Assembly: GCA_022510525.1 (NCBI GenBank)
Contig: JAFLTH010000011.1
Span: 1 to 54,438 of the forward strand
Reading direction: 5' to 3'
Length of the DNA: 54,438 nt
DNA from: Lachnospiraceae bacterium
GTDB lineage: Bacteria; Bacillota; Clostridia; Lachnospirales; Lachnospiraceae
The number at the start of each line of letters is the position of its first letter. The stretch's first letter is position 1. The translations under genes were made by a program, and so were the position numbers. Under the pieces are notes generated by a model. The model searched no databases. It was not told where the DNA came from and saw nothing but the letters and a program-made list of their open reading frames with translations. This document shows positions 23,398-33,000 of the stretch, piece by piece.

Positions 23398-26127
23398 ATG
23401 TACGAAAAAAGAAAATTTGATGCATTTGTTTCTTATAATCATGCCCCCTTTATCTCAAGAATTGCTCATTATATCGTACACAGGTTAGAGCATTATCGTG
23501 CCCCTCGTATTTCCGGCCTTTCAAAGAAAAAACTGCATTTATGCATAGACGATCAAACTTTTGCTACAGGCGGAGTATTAACAGAACAAATAAACGAAGC
23601 ATTATCCAACTCAGAGTATTTGATTTATCTGGCTTGCGAGGAAACTGCCAAATCTAATTACTGCCTTGAGGAAGTTCGAACTTTCAAGAAATTGCATGAT
23701 GGTAAACTAGATAATATTATTGTACTGCTGCTAAATGGAACACCTGAAACTGTATTCCCACAAGAATTGCTGTACGAGGGATTAGACATTAATGGTGAAA
23801 CACCGGATTCGGACCGTGCAAGGGAACTTCATTGGCTGGATCTGCGTGGAAACAGCCGGTTTAAAATTATTAATTTTAGGAGAACTCTTATAAAAATCAA
23901 CAATGAATTACCCATGATTGCAGCACCTTTATTAAATTGTGATTTAGAAACTCTGAAACAAAGAGATCAGCAATATAAAAGGAAGAAAATCATTATCACA
24001 ACGGCAATTGTATCTATAATTGCAATACTTGCTTTTTATGCAGCGCATACTTTCCTGCTTAATAAGTCGACAGATTATTATATACAGGCACAGAATGCAC
24101 AGAGCGACGGCAATGATAATCTTGCTTTATATTACTATGGAAAAACTCTTTCTATTAATCCTTTTAATAAACAAGCCCGAATCAGCTCACAGATATTATT
24201 ACAAAATAAAATATGGCCTGTATTTATAAAAAAGGATGATTATGCCCGCATAATTGACGATTATGTTTATCTTCAGGATTACCAGTTAGACAAAGATGGT
24301 ATTCCAACCTTCGAAAAACAATATATCCATACAACGACAAGCGGTAATTATATTCTCTGGGGTGAGGAAAATGATATTTACTATGTTACAGACAAAGATG
24401 GCCGCATTTTAGAAACATTTTCAGATATAGGCGGTTGCATCGATTATTCCCATAAAGTGACTGATGTATGGTCTTTCAGTTCCGCCCAGGAAGAATGTGT
24501 CACTCTATACTGGCCTGAAGCCGGACAGATGGAAACATTTAAATGGGACGATCCAGTTTTGGGTAAATGGACAGCTTTTGAAAATGCTGCTTTAAAGCCC
24601 GGAATTTATGCTGTTATAGGTGATGACTCCCTTATAATATATCAGCTTGAAAACGGAGTCTATACAAAGCAGCATTCAATAGCATGGTCAGAATTGTTCC
24701 ATCCATCCGAATCTGCTTCCAAGGCGGCAGGCGCTGAAGTAAATCCATCATCATATGGGATTTCCATATTTACCTCGCCAGACCAATCCCTCTTTGCAGT
24801 TACGGCTGATTACTGGTCCAACTTCAACGGAAGATCGGATTGTTGGTGCAGTGTTGCGCTTTTGGACTCGGACACTTTTAATCACATCACAACAATTGAA
24901 AACCAAGACTGCTTAATTTATGACATTGTTTTTCAAAAAGACAGTCAGAAACTGGCTTTAATTTATAATAATGAATGGGCCGTATTGGATAACCATGGAT
25001 ATTCAGAAATTTATGATCGTTCAGGCAATAAGCTTTTCAGCACAAATGAAACTTACGAAATCACCCCTACCAAAGGTTTTTTCTGCGGAAACACTTTTTT
25101 ATTAGGCGACCTAGATACGGTTTATTTTTTGGATGCACAAACCGGGAGCCAGCTTTGTGAGCCTTTAAAGCTTAATATACACGATGCCGCTTTTGTTAAT
25201 GATGAACAGATTGCCTTTGAAGTTTTAGGCGGAGTCGAATACTACCAATTAGTACAGTATTCAAGCACATCACCCTTAGAGAATCTAAATGAATATAATG
25301 TGACTTCTCCTCAGCAGGAAGGTCAAAATAAACTTGCGCTTGATAACGGACTACAGATTATGTTATCCGAAACTTTAAATGAAGTTCTTCTGACTGATGA
25401 AACAGGAAACATATTGGATAGTTATATGATAGGACAGGATGAAGAAAATATCGTAATCTCAGCAGAATATGGAAAAAGCTCACATACAATCTATGTACTG
25501 GACAGAAGCCGGAATCTGCATTGTATTCTCATTGATTATAAACTTCAGCAATTTGTTACAGATGAGGATGTGATTGTTAAAGGAGGCGTTCTGGACTTTG
25601 CCCCGGCAAAAGATGGTATTGTTTATTTGAATGGTTATTATCCGGAAGCTTATTATTCAACAGTATCCGAATTATTATATATTAAAAATGACACCCTCCT
25701 CTTTTACCATGACCCTGCCGTTAAATATACGGGATGGCTGACTTATCCGGACATAAACGGAAATTTTGTTAAACTGCTTTCCGATGAATCAAACTATGCC
25801 ATAATATTTACATTAAAAGATGAGCAAATCTACTTTCGATTTTTCGATATGAAAAATGGTGATTGGCTGGCCGATACATCTGTTCCATATGCCGAAGATC
25901 TTGCTGTTACGATTTTGAACGATGATATTCTTTATATAAAATCGAATGGAGAATGGAATTCCTGGTGGCTTGGTGATTGTTTCTACACAGATAAAGCTGC
26001 CGCTAAGCAGCTGATAAATTTGTCCGGCTGCTCCTTGTCCGATGCTGACAAAACCGCTATTTATTCTGACAGCTGGGGTAACTGGTCAGATTTTCTGACA
26101 TGGAAAGTAATCCCTTTTAATACATAA
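23398..26127 (+). CDS. TIR-domain membrane protein with C-terminal propeller-like region
   Basis: 909 residues. Residues 5-115 form a TIR domain: FDAFVSYNHA at the start, the LCIDDQTFATGG loop, and SNYCLEEVRTF, where Glu91 or Glu92 fits the glutamate of NAD-cleaving TIR domains. A membrane helix follows at about 198-220, then a TPR-like helical pair (225-265) and a long beta-rich region (about 280-909) with recurring W/F-D-x-x-T/S strands like a WD40-type propeller. TIR-TM-repeat proteins are common in Lachnospiraceae; bacterial TIR enzymes often act in phage defence. Whether this one is an active NADase is inference. It has its own strong promoter and an AAAGGAG site before the ATG. Confidence 0.85.
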   Translation: MYEKRKFDAFVSYNHAPFISRIAHYIVHRLEHYRAPRISGLSKKKLHLCIDDQTFATGGVLTEQINEALSNSEYLIYLACEETAKSNYCLEEVRTFKKLHDGKLDNIIVLLLNGTPETVFPQELLYEGLDINGETPDSDRARELHWLDLRGNSRFKIINFRRTLIKINNELPMIAAPLLNCDLETLKQRDQQYKRKKIIITTAIVSIIAILAFYAAHTFLLNKSTDYYIQAQNAQSDGNDNLALYYYGKTLSINPFNKQARISSQILLQNKIWPVFIKKDDYARIIDDYVYLQDYQLDKDGIPTFEKQYIHTTTSGNYILWGEENDIYYVTDKDGRILETFSDIGGCIDYSHKVTDVWSFSSAQEECVTLYWPEAGQMETFKWDDPVLGKWTAFENAALKPGIYAVIGDDSLIIYQLENGVYTKQHSIAWSELFHPSESASKAAGAEVNPSSYGISIFTSPDQSLFAVTADYWSNFNGRSDCWCSVALLDSDTFNHITTIENQDCLIYDIVFQKDSQKLALIYNNEWAVLDNHGYSEIYDRSGNKLFSTNETYEITPTKGFFCGNTFLLGDLDTVYFLDAQTGSQLCEPLKLNIHDAAFVNDEQIAFEVLGGVEYYQLVQYSSTSPLENLNEYNVTSPQQEGQNKLALDNGLQIMLSETLNEVLLTDETGNILDSYMIGQDEENIVISAEYGKSSHTIYVLDRSRNLHCILIDYKLQQFVTDEDVIVKGGVLDFAPAKDGIVYLNGYYPEAYYSTVSELLYIKNDTLLFYHDPAVKYTGWLTYPDINGNFVKLLSDESNYAIIFTLKDEQIYFRFFDMKNGDWLADTSVPYAEDLAVTILNDDILYIKSNGEWNSWWLGDCFYTDKAAAKQLINLSGCSLSDADKTAIYSDSWGNWSDFLTWKVIPFNT

Positions 26128-26136
26128 TATGACATG

Positions 26137-26174
26137 CAGTCTTCTCAGAACAGTATCCTATTCTGAGAAGACTG
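26137..26174. terminator. Hairpin between the convergent TIR and RyR genes
   Basis: A perfect 14-bp stem (CAGTCTTCTCAGAA with its complement) and a 10-base loop. The flanking T-tracts are weak on both strands, but the position between two convergent stop codons suggests a bidirectional terminator. Confidence 0.7.
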
Positions 26175-26189
26175 ATTAATTTATCCTTC

Positions 26190-26474
26190 TTAACTAATCT
26201 GATATCCAAAAGCTACCAATGTTTTAATAACTTCCTCAACGATTTTCCGATCATACTTCTTTTCTGACTCTTCCAATTCATCATACGGCACCAAACATGG
26301 ATTCTGCTTTAATGTATCATCTCTCATTTGACCGTATGTCCAGCCGTCTTCGATACGTTCTTTTGCCCAATTATCATGGACATTTTCAGCCAGCCGTTCA
26401 ACTATTTCTTTTATTTCCGCAGTCAGCTCTATCTGATTTGTATCAATAGGCGTAGGATGATATGTTTCTTTCAT
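26190..26474 (-). CDS. Stand-alone RyR-domain protein
   Basis: 94 residues from MKETYHPTPIDT. It is essentially one RyR (ryanodine-receptor repeat) domain: PTPIDTNQIEL...LAENVHDNWAKERIEDGWTYG...NPCLVPYDELEESEKKYDRKIVEEVIKTLVAFGY, matching the family block by block. Bacterial RyR domains are thought to bind nucleotides or related small ligands, and some sit in conflict systems. The ATG at 26474 has AAGGAG seven bases upstream, so it was preferred to the longer frame from 26525. Flanked by the TIR gene and by a second RyR-containing gene. Confidence 0.88.
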   Translation of the reverse strand: MKETYHPTPIDTNQIELTAEIKEIVERLAENVHDNWAKERIEDGWTYGQMRDDTLKQNPCLVPYDELEESEKKYDRKIVEEVIKTLVAFGYQIS

Positions 26475-26511
26475 TATATTTCTCCTTGTATAATTCTTTT
26501 GAATTTGCTTT

Positions 26512-26540
26512 ATTATATCACACACAAATAGAATTCACAA
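26512..26540 (-). promoter_or_regulatory. Promoter of the RyR gene
   Basis: On the minus strand TTGTGA (-35) and TATAAT (-10) are 17 bp apart; the start codon follows 38 bp later. It faces away from the promoter of the TrkA-N/RyR gene. Confidence 0.65.
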
Positions 26541-26577
26541 ACCAATACCTATTGCAAAACATCAAAGTTAAAATCTG

Positions 26578-26607
26578 TTGCAGATGTTAATAATATTGTG
26601 ATATGAT
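26578..26607 (+). promoter_or_regulatory. Promoter of the TrkA-N/RyR gene
   Basis: TTGCAG and TATGAT with an 18-bp spacer, 40 bp before the start codon. It is divergent from the RyR promoter, so both could be controlled from the short shared region. Confidence 0.55.
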
Positions 26608-26646
26608 TAACTCACCGATATGCAGATGAGAAGGAGTTGAGAATAA

Positions 26647-28062
26647 TTGGATAAAAAAACAAACGGACAGTTAAAATGGTTTATTCCGATGCTCGCTATA
26701 ATACCTTTTATCATCGGAACTATTGGTTACGTCCGGGCAGAAGAAAGTCTGTCTGATTCTTTATACTATAGTTTAAGCCTGTATTTTGTCAATCTAAATT
26801 CAGAAAGTTCTAATATTATGATTGACATCGCAAGATGGACTGCCGCTATGGTTACGGCCGCAACCGTTTTATATATTCTAAAACAGATATGGGAAAAAAT
26901 ACTGCGTACCGTTATAAGCTTACGCAGCGATAGTGTTGCAGTGTATAATGACAACGGCAAGAAAATTTTTTTTGATGATAAATCTCACGCCGTCATATAT
27001 CCCGGCAGAACCATATGCCCAAGAGCGAAAAACCATATCATCATGATGAACACCGACACGGACAGCATAAAATTTTATAATGAAAATAAAGCCAGATTTA
27101 GAAACAAAAAGATTTATATCGGCCTACTTGAAATTGAATATGGCCTGATGAAAGATGTCCCCGATGTGACCTTTTATGATATCGGTGGTGCCATTGCACG
27201 TACCCTGTGGAAATCTATCAGCCTGTGGAACAACCGTGGCAAAACAGAAAGTCTTATTATTACTATAATGGGAAGCGGACATCTGGGGCAGAATATTCTG
27301 AATCATGGCCTGTTGTTAAATCTTTTTTCGGCACACCAAAGCATTACATATAATTTAATTGGTTCTACAAAACTATACCAAGTTGCACATGACGAAATCG
27401 AAACATGCAATCAGGACAGTGTGCATTTTTACTCTCCGGATGATGATGACATATGGGATGTAATAAAGCAGTCAAATATTGTCATTCTCACGGAACAGAT
27501 TTCGTTTGAGAAGCTTCAGACGATTGGCACCGTATGTAAAGATGGGCAGATTTTCTATTATGAGCCTGGAGAAGAAGATATATGCAGGTATATCAAGCTT
27601 AATCATCTGATTCCATATGGCAGAGATTGTGAAATATATACGGATGAAAACATCCGCAAAGACCATTTGATCAAACAGGCAATGGATTTAAACTATGATT
27701 ACGTACAGCATTATGGAAATGAAGCATCCGATACAACTCCTAAAAAGGAGTGGGATAAATTAGATGGATTTTTAAAATGGTCCAATATTTCCTCTGCAGA
27801 TTTTATTGAAATAATGAAGGCAATCGCAGGTTTTGACTATGATGTCAGCGAAGACGAATTGGCAGAATTAGAGCATATCCGCTGGTGCCGATTTCATTAC
27901 CTCAATTATTGGAAATATGGCATTCCCGATAACGGAAAAAACCGGGATGAGAAGAAAAAAATCCACAAATGTCTACGCGCATATACAGATTTGAGTGAAG
28001 CCGACCGAGAGAAAAACAGAGAAATTGTAAGAAATGCACTAATACGTGAGACAGCACCTTAG
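26647..28062 (+). CDS. Two-TM protein with TrkA-N-like and RyR domains
   Basis: 471 residues, TTG start behind AGGAG (spacing 10). Two hydrophobic helices (about 11-29 and 63-80) flank a loop, as in two-TM ion channels, but no GYG filter is present. A Rossmann-type domain follows with the nucleotide loop GSGHLG (about residue 210), like TrkA-N/RCK modules that bind NAD or nucleotides. The last 70 residues are a second RyR domain (ELEHIRWCRFHYLNYWKYG...HKCLRAYTDLSEADREKNREIV). The combination suggests a membrane effector gated by a small ligand. Encoded divergently from the stand-alone RyR gene and near the TIR gene. Confidence 0.8.
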   Translation: MDKKTNGQLKWFIPMLAIIPFIIGTIGYVRAEESLSDSLYYSLSLYFVNLNSESSNIMIDIARWTAAMVTAATVLYILKQIWEKILRTVISLRSDSVAVYNDNGKKIFFDDKSHAVIYPGRTICPRAKNHIIMMNTDTDSIKFYNENKARFRNKKIYIGLLEIEYGLMKDVPDVTFYDIGGAIARTLWKSISLWNNRGKTESLIITIMGSGHLGQNILNHGLLLNLFSAHQSITYNLIGSTKLYQVAHDEIETCNQDSVHFYSPDDDDIWDVIKQSNIVILTEQISFEKLQTIGTVCKDGQIFYYEPGEEDICRYIKLNHLIPYGRDCEIYTDENIRKDHLIKQAMDLNYDYVQHYGNEASDTTPKKEWDKLDGFLKWSNISSADFIEIMKAIAGFDYDVSEDELAELEHIRWCRFHYLNYWKYGIPDNGKNRDEKKKIHKCLRAYTDLSEADREKNREIVRNALIRETAP

Positions 28063-28128
28063 AAAAAATCAGAATTAATTTTCAATGGCAATCTATTACA
28101 TTTTATGTAAACTAAATATTAATGGCCT

Positions 28129-28287
28129 TTACTTCTCGATATTATAATTGCATATATACTCTATGCAATCAAGTACCTCTGAATCACTAAGTCCTTTATT
28201 TCGTAGCCATGTTATCAGATTAGGCATAAATATTACGGTATTTCTTCCTCCAATACTTCTTCCATAACTAACATAATAATAATCCTT
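28129..28287 (-). pseudogene. Gene remnant A (3' end of an unknown gene)
   Basis: 52 open codons without a start codon at the upstream end: it begins just after a stop and ends NLITWLRNKGLSDSEVLD...NYNIEK before TAA. The codon use looks protein-like. A short product from an inner ATG (MPNLITW...) is possible but has no ribosome binding site. Confidence 0.35.
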
Positions 28288-28422
28288 TCATTTTGTCAAT
28301 TATCTGCAAACCATTTTTAGGTCCATAACTGCCCTATCGTTGTATAATTATTGTATTTAGTTTCTTTTATTATTGATATATTCTACTACTCGTTCCTTAT
28401 CATTTCCCATTTGCCTTTATTC

Positions 28423-28560
28423 TTATGATATTTCTGCGAACATTTTTTCCATTATGTTTTGAGTAAAAATACACCAGATAATAGAGGTAATCGCTAATGC
28501 AATTGCTTCTGTTATAATCAGTCTGGTTTTGACACCTGCAATAACATATATAATTTTTAA
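28423..28560 (-). pseudogene. Gene remnant B (C-terminal membrane helix)
   Basis: About 45 open codons ending VKTRLIITEAIALAITSIIW...QNIMEKMFAEIS; no start codon. It looks like the last helix of a membrane protein gene. Lies directly before the argC fragment. Confidence 0.3.
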
Positions 28561-28595
28561 TCACAACAAACTGTCCGGATACACCGTTTTAAAGA

Positions 28596-28721
28596 GGTTC
28601 TTTGGAAAGTCCCGTTATTACTTTCATCTCCTTTAGGTGCTTATGCTGCTGTGTAAGAGCATACTCTCTTGGAGCAGCTATATCCGTGTTTCGATTTTCC
28701 GCTTCATATTCCGCAATCATC
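28596..28721 (-). pseudogene. argC internal fragment (direct repeat, copy 2)
   Basis: The minus strand reads MIAEYEAENRNTDIAAPREY...GLSKEPL, matching codons 155-196 of the intact argC at 9137-10084 with three amino-acid changes. About 10 of 126 bases differ. Neither the start nor the end of argC is present. At its upstream break lies a perfect 8-bp inverted repeat, CATTTGCA/TGCAAATG (28721-28745). Confidence 0.85.
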
Positions 28722-28803
28722 ATTTGCAGGCCGAGAGTGCAAATGGCTGCTTTAAATTTATATGCTAAGCATTATTTTACAAACTTTAAAGTAGGTCAAT
28801 AAT

Positions 28804-29060
28804 TATTGTAATTCGCATTAAAACTGCAATAATTACAATATGTAGAGCATTACCAAGGATTGAGATGAGTCGGAGCAGGGGCGTGGCATAATTAAACTGG
28901 AACGGTGGCTGCGTCAGGGAATTAGAACTTCTTAGCATTCCCATAATCCACTGTCTGCGAGTTTGGGCTAAGCCCAAACTTGCGGTTGAAAAATTTATTT
29001 TTCAACCTGGACAGGACGTCCCGGAAAGGCGCGATGAGCCACGGATGGCGATTTCGCGCC
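28804..29060. repeat. Cluster of inverted repeats
   Basis: Four hairpins follow one another: 28805-28839 (9-bp stem), 28957-28983 (12-bp stem, GCGAGTTTGGGC arm), 28984-29007 (10-bp stem, GGTTGAAAAA arm) and 29028-29060 (7-bp GGCGCGA/TCGCGCC). The stretch is more G+C-rich than its surroundings. It may be a non-autonomous repeat element or a structured RNA. A 63-codon frame on the minus strand crosses it but lacks support as a gene. Confidence 0.5.
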
Positions 29061-29130
29061 GTTTGCGTCCTCACTTCACAAATTTCAATTTAAATAACTC
29101 AAATTAGCAATAATTTCCTATCCCGAAAAT

Positions 29131-29159
29131 GAATAATTCCCCCTCATTCGCACATCCTT
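29131..29159 (+). promoter_or_regulatory. Candidate SigG/SigF-type promoter of sigG
   Basis: GAATA and CATCCTT, 17 bp apart, agree with the SigG consensus (GHATR, CATnnTR) except for the last position. Located about 40 bp upstream of the sigG start. SigG genes are known to be autoregulated and SigF-dependent; the match is imperfect. Confidence 0.3.
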
Positions 29160-29200
29160 TTAAAAGAGAAAAATAATCAAAAAAAGGATGGCTAAAAATC

Positions 29201-29980
29201 ATGGTTCAGGGAAAAGTTGAAATCTGCGGCGTCAATACTGCAAAGCTTCCATTATTAAAAAATGAGGAAAAAGAGGAGCTTTTCCGGAAAATCGAAAATG
29301 GTGATGACGAGGCAAGAAAAGAATATATCAAAGGAAATCTAAGATTAGTTCTCAGCGTAATAAAACGCTTTCACACAAGCAACGAAAATGTAGATGACCT
29401 ATTCCAAATCGGATGCATTGGTCTTATCAAAGCAATAGACAACTTCGACAGCAGTCTCAATGTTAAATTCTCCACTTATGCAGTTCCCATGATCATAGGA
29501 GAAATCCGCAGATATCTTCGTGACTCTAACAGCATACGCGTCTCCCGCTCATTAAAAGACACCGCTTATAAAGCAATCTACGCCAAAGAAAATCTTATGC
29601 GAAAAAACGCACAGGAACCTACGCTAAATGAGATAGCTTCAGAAATCGGTATTTCTCAGGAAGACATTGTCTATGCCCTTGATGCCATTCAAAGTCCAAT
29701 GAGCCTTTATGACCCGGTCTACACCGACGGCGGTGACACGCTCTATGTTATGGACCAGATCAGTGATAAAAAAAATAAAGAAGAAGTCTGGGTGGAGCAT
29801 ATCTCTCTGAGTGAAGCAATGAAAAAGCTTAGTGACAGAGAGCATGAAATTATTACTCTGCGCTTCTTTGAGGGTAAAACTCAAATGGAAGTTGCAGAAA
29901 AAATCGGCATATCACAGGCACAGGTTTCGCGCCTTGAAAAAAATGCCCTGAAAACCATGCGAAACTACCTTACAGCATAA
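29201..29980 (+). CDS. sigG: Forespore sigma factor SigG
   Basis: 259 residues, the normal length. Directs late forespore transcription. The N-terminus KVEICGVNTAKLPLLKNEE is characteristic of SigG (binding site of inhibitors). Region 2 is GNLRLVLSVIKRF...DDLFQIGCIGLIKAIDNFD...KFSTYAVPMIIGEIRRYLRD; region 3 starts IRVSRSLKDTAYKA; region 4 is EGKTQMEVAEKIGISQAQVSRLEKNAL. In many spore-formers sigG directly follows sigE on the same strand. Here it lies about 6 kb away and is oppositely oriented. Confidence 0.95.
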   Translation: MVQGKVEICGVNTAKLPLLKNEEKEELFRKIENGDDEARKEYIKGNLRLVLSVIKRFHTSNENVDDLFQIGCIGLIKAIDNFDSSLNVKFSTYAVPMIIGEIRRYLRDSNSIRVSRSLKDTAYKAIYAKENLMRKNAQEPTLNEIASEIGISQEDIVYALDAIQSPMSLYDPVYTDGGDTLYVMDQISDKKNKEEVWVEHISLSEAMKKLSDREHEIITLRFFEGKTQMEVAEKIGISQAQVSRLEKNALKTMRNYLTA

Positions 29981-30012
29981 AAATGTTAAATTATAATTTA
30001 ACAATAAGAAAT

Positions 30013-30065
30013 AGAAAAAAGGTAAATTGTCCTTAACAACGAGAGGACAATTTACCTTTTTTATT
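30013..30065. terminator. Bidirectional terminator between sigG and the surface-protein gene
   Basis: A perfect 12-bp stem (GGTAAATTGTCC with its complement, 12-base loop) flanked by A-run and T-run, so it works for sigG on the plus strand and for the surface-protein gene on the minus strand. Confidence 0.95.
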
Positions 30066-33000
30066 ATTTTATCTTTACATTTTTATCTACACTGCCTGTA
30101 AAATCACTGATTTTTCCATCTCTCTCCACTGCTGATATCGTAACTTTGATTTTGTTTTTCTTACTTTCATGATAGTCTAGTGTGTAATTAACTCCAAGTT
30201 TCAACTGTCTCTTAGAGTAAGTAACTATCAATCCATTTTCCTTTGTGCCTTTTACAGATACCCTGGATATTTTTTGAGGTTTGATATTAAAGGTTTTCGT
30301 TATTACACTTGTGTAATTATCTTTACCGGTTACTATGACTGTTGCTGTTCCTGCGTGTAGGTTACTTTTATAAGCAACAGTATAGTCTTTATTCTTTTTA
30401 AGCTTCTTTCCGCCTACGACCTTGACGGTAACAGATGGTTTCTGTAATTTCGCATTATAAGTCTTGTCGGCAATATCTTTTATTTCCAATGTAGGTTCAA
30501 TTGGAGTTATTTTAAAGGTCTTTACAACAGTGCCTTTATAACTTCCTTTGCCTGTAACAATTACAAATGCGGTTCCGGCATCTTTATTATTCTTATACTG
30601 AACTTTGTAATCCTTGTTCTTGGTAAGGGGTGAATCATCTATTTTTACTTCCAGATTATCATCCGTGATTGCCCTGCCTGTATAAGCTGCTTCACTAATT
30701 GACAAGGTGACATTACCAGGATTAATAATATGTGATGCCTCTTCTTTGTCATACACTGCAATTTTAACTGTTCTGGTACCTGTATAGTTGCCCATTCCCG
30801 CTATTGTTACCTTAGCGGCTTTCGTTGGCAGCACTGTAATATTATCGTTTCCGGATAAAGTATAGCCAGTGTTTTTATCAATAAGACTGCCTCCGTCATA
30901 AACATAAATCGGCGGATTAGCAGAATCGCCTCCTACTACCATACTCCCTACTACAACTTTTAACTTACCAATTGACTTGGGCTTGATGGTAAAGGTCTGT
31001 GTAATCTTACCTTTGTATTTTCCGTTACCCCTTACTACTACGGTGCCGGTTCCAGCATTTACATTGTTTAAATACTGAACCCGATAGTCGGTACCCTCGG
31101 TAAGTGTTTTCTTTTTGTTATTTTCTTTTACCGTAACCTTTACTGTGGGTTCGTATGCGGAACCGTCGTAGGTTTTGGCTTTGATGCCGGCTATCGTTCC
31201 GTATACATCAGTCTCTAAATCAGCTCTCTCTGTGGTTTCGAAGTCTGAATCATCATCCGGATCATCATCTCCTACAGGTGGTTTTATTGTCAGGGTACCT
31301 AACACGTATATAATGTTATAGTTATTTCCCGCAACTGCGCCATCCGGTATAATTCTAAAGCTTCCTGCCTGAGATGAATCGGGATTTCTATCATAACGAA
31401 GTGATGGCCCGGTTTGCAGATTCTCTCCATTGATCAAACCTTCTATCGTACATGACATCCCCGATAAATCGGGAATTTGACCACCTACTTCAATTTCTCT
31501 TGATGGTGCAGTTATAGTTAAATCTTTTTGCCTTATATGGAATCCGTATGTCTTATTATTTATAATATATGTATCACTTTCCGCTGAGACAGATAATTGA
31601 TATTGCCCTGCCTGCGAAGGAGCTTCGGAACCCTCTTGTTGATATAGGCTGCCATCTGCAAGAGTTCCCGTGCAGGTAATACTTGTAGAGATATCCAGTT
31701 CCACGCCTTCAGAATCTGTTACAACTGCAGCTCCTGTATATTGATTAGGCCCACCGTCATAAGTCTTACTACTTATTTCTATTCCTGAAATAACAGCAAC
31801 TTCTTTTATTGTTTCATTTCCATCTCCCGGATAGCCATTACAATATAAGACAATACTGTGATCTAAGTTTTGCGGAAAATATATGTATGTATCACCGTTT
31901 TTTGAATACCATGTTGAATCTTTTGATGTTGATGGTAAGTCGATATTATCTTTAACATTTATAGGAGTGCATATATATGCCAAATTCTCATATACATGAT
32001 ACTTATTAAGCATATATCCATAATATTCTACTCTGCTCATATCAAAGCTGCTTAAATCTAAGCTTTCCAAGCTCGTACACCTATCAAACATATTTGTCAT
32101 ATCCGTAACTTGTTTTGTATTAAAGTTGCCTAAATCCACACTCTTCAAATTACTACATTCGTAAAACATACTTGCCATATTTTCAACCCGACTTGTATCC
32201 AGATTTGTCAGGTCTAAGCTTGTCAATCCTTCGCAGCTCTCAAACATATGCGACATATCCGTTACATTACCTGTATCAAAGTTTCCTAAGTCAAGACCAC
32301 TCAAACTGCTGCATTTATAAAACATATTTGACATATTTGTAACATTTTTTGTGTTAAAACTTTTTAAATTCAAACTATTTAAATTGTTGCAGTTTTGAAA
32401 CATAGATTCCATATTCAAAACTTTGCTTGTATCAAAGTCGCTTAAATCCAAACTTGACAAAACGTAGCAACGATCAAACATATACGACGTATCCGTTACG
32501 CTGCTTGTGCAAAACTTTTCTAGATTCACCGTCTCCAGTTTTTCGCAGCCATAAAACATATATTTCATATCCGCAACATTACTTGCATCAAGATTACTTA
32601 AATCAAGACTGGTCAAATTGATGCAGCCATAAAACATCTCGGACATATCCGTTACATTACTTGTATCCAGATTACTTAAATCAAGACTGGTCAAAGCGCC
32701 ACAACTATGAAACATCTTTTTCATATCCGAAACATTATTTGTTTTAAATCCACTTAAATCTATGACCGGCAAATTGCCACAGCCAGCAAACATTTGCGAC
32801 ATATCCGTTACATTACTTGTATCAAAGTTCCCTAAAGTCAGAGTATTTAAGATGCCGCATATATGAAACATTTTACTCATATTTGTAACCTGACTTACAT
32901 CAAAACTTGTCAGATCCAGAGACGTTAATTTTTCACACCACATAAACATAGAATTCATGTCAGTAACCTTACTTGTATTAATATTCTCTAAGTTTACTTC

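Noticed and set aside
9137-28721. Integrative conjugative element
   Set aside because: No integrase, relaxase, transposase or conjugation gene is visible, so only the term accessory island is justified.
28786-28977. 63-codon frame on the minus strand in the hairpin cluster
   Set aside because: It is largely the translation of inverted repeats and has no ribosome binding site; kept only as a possible repeat element.
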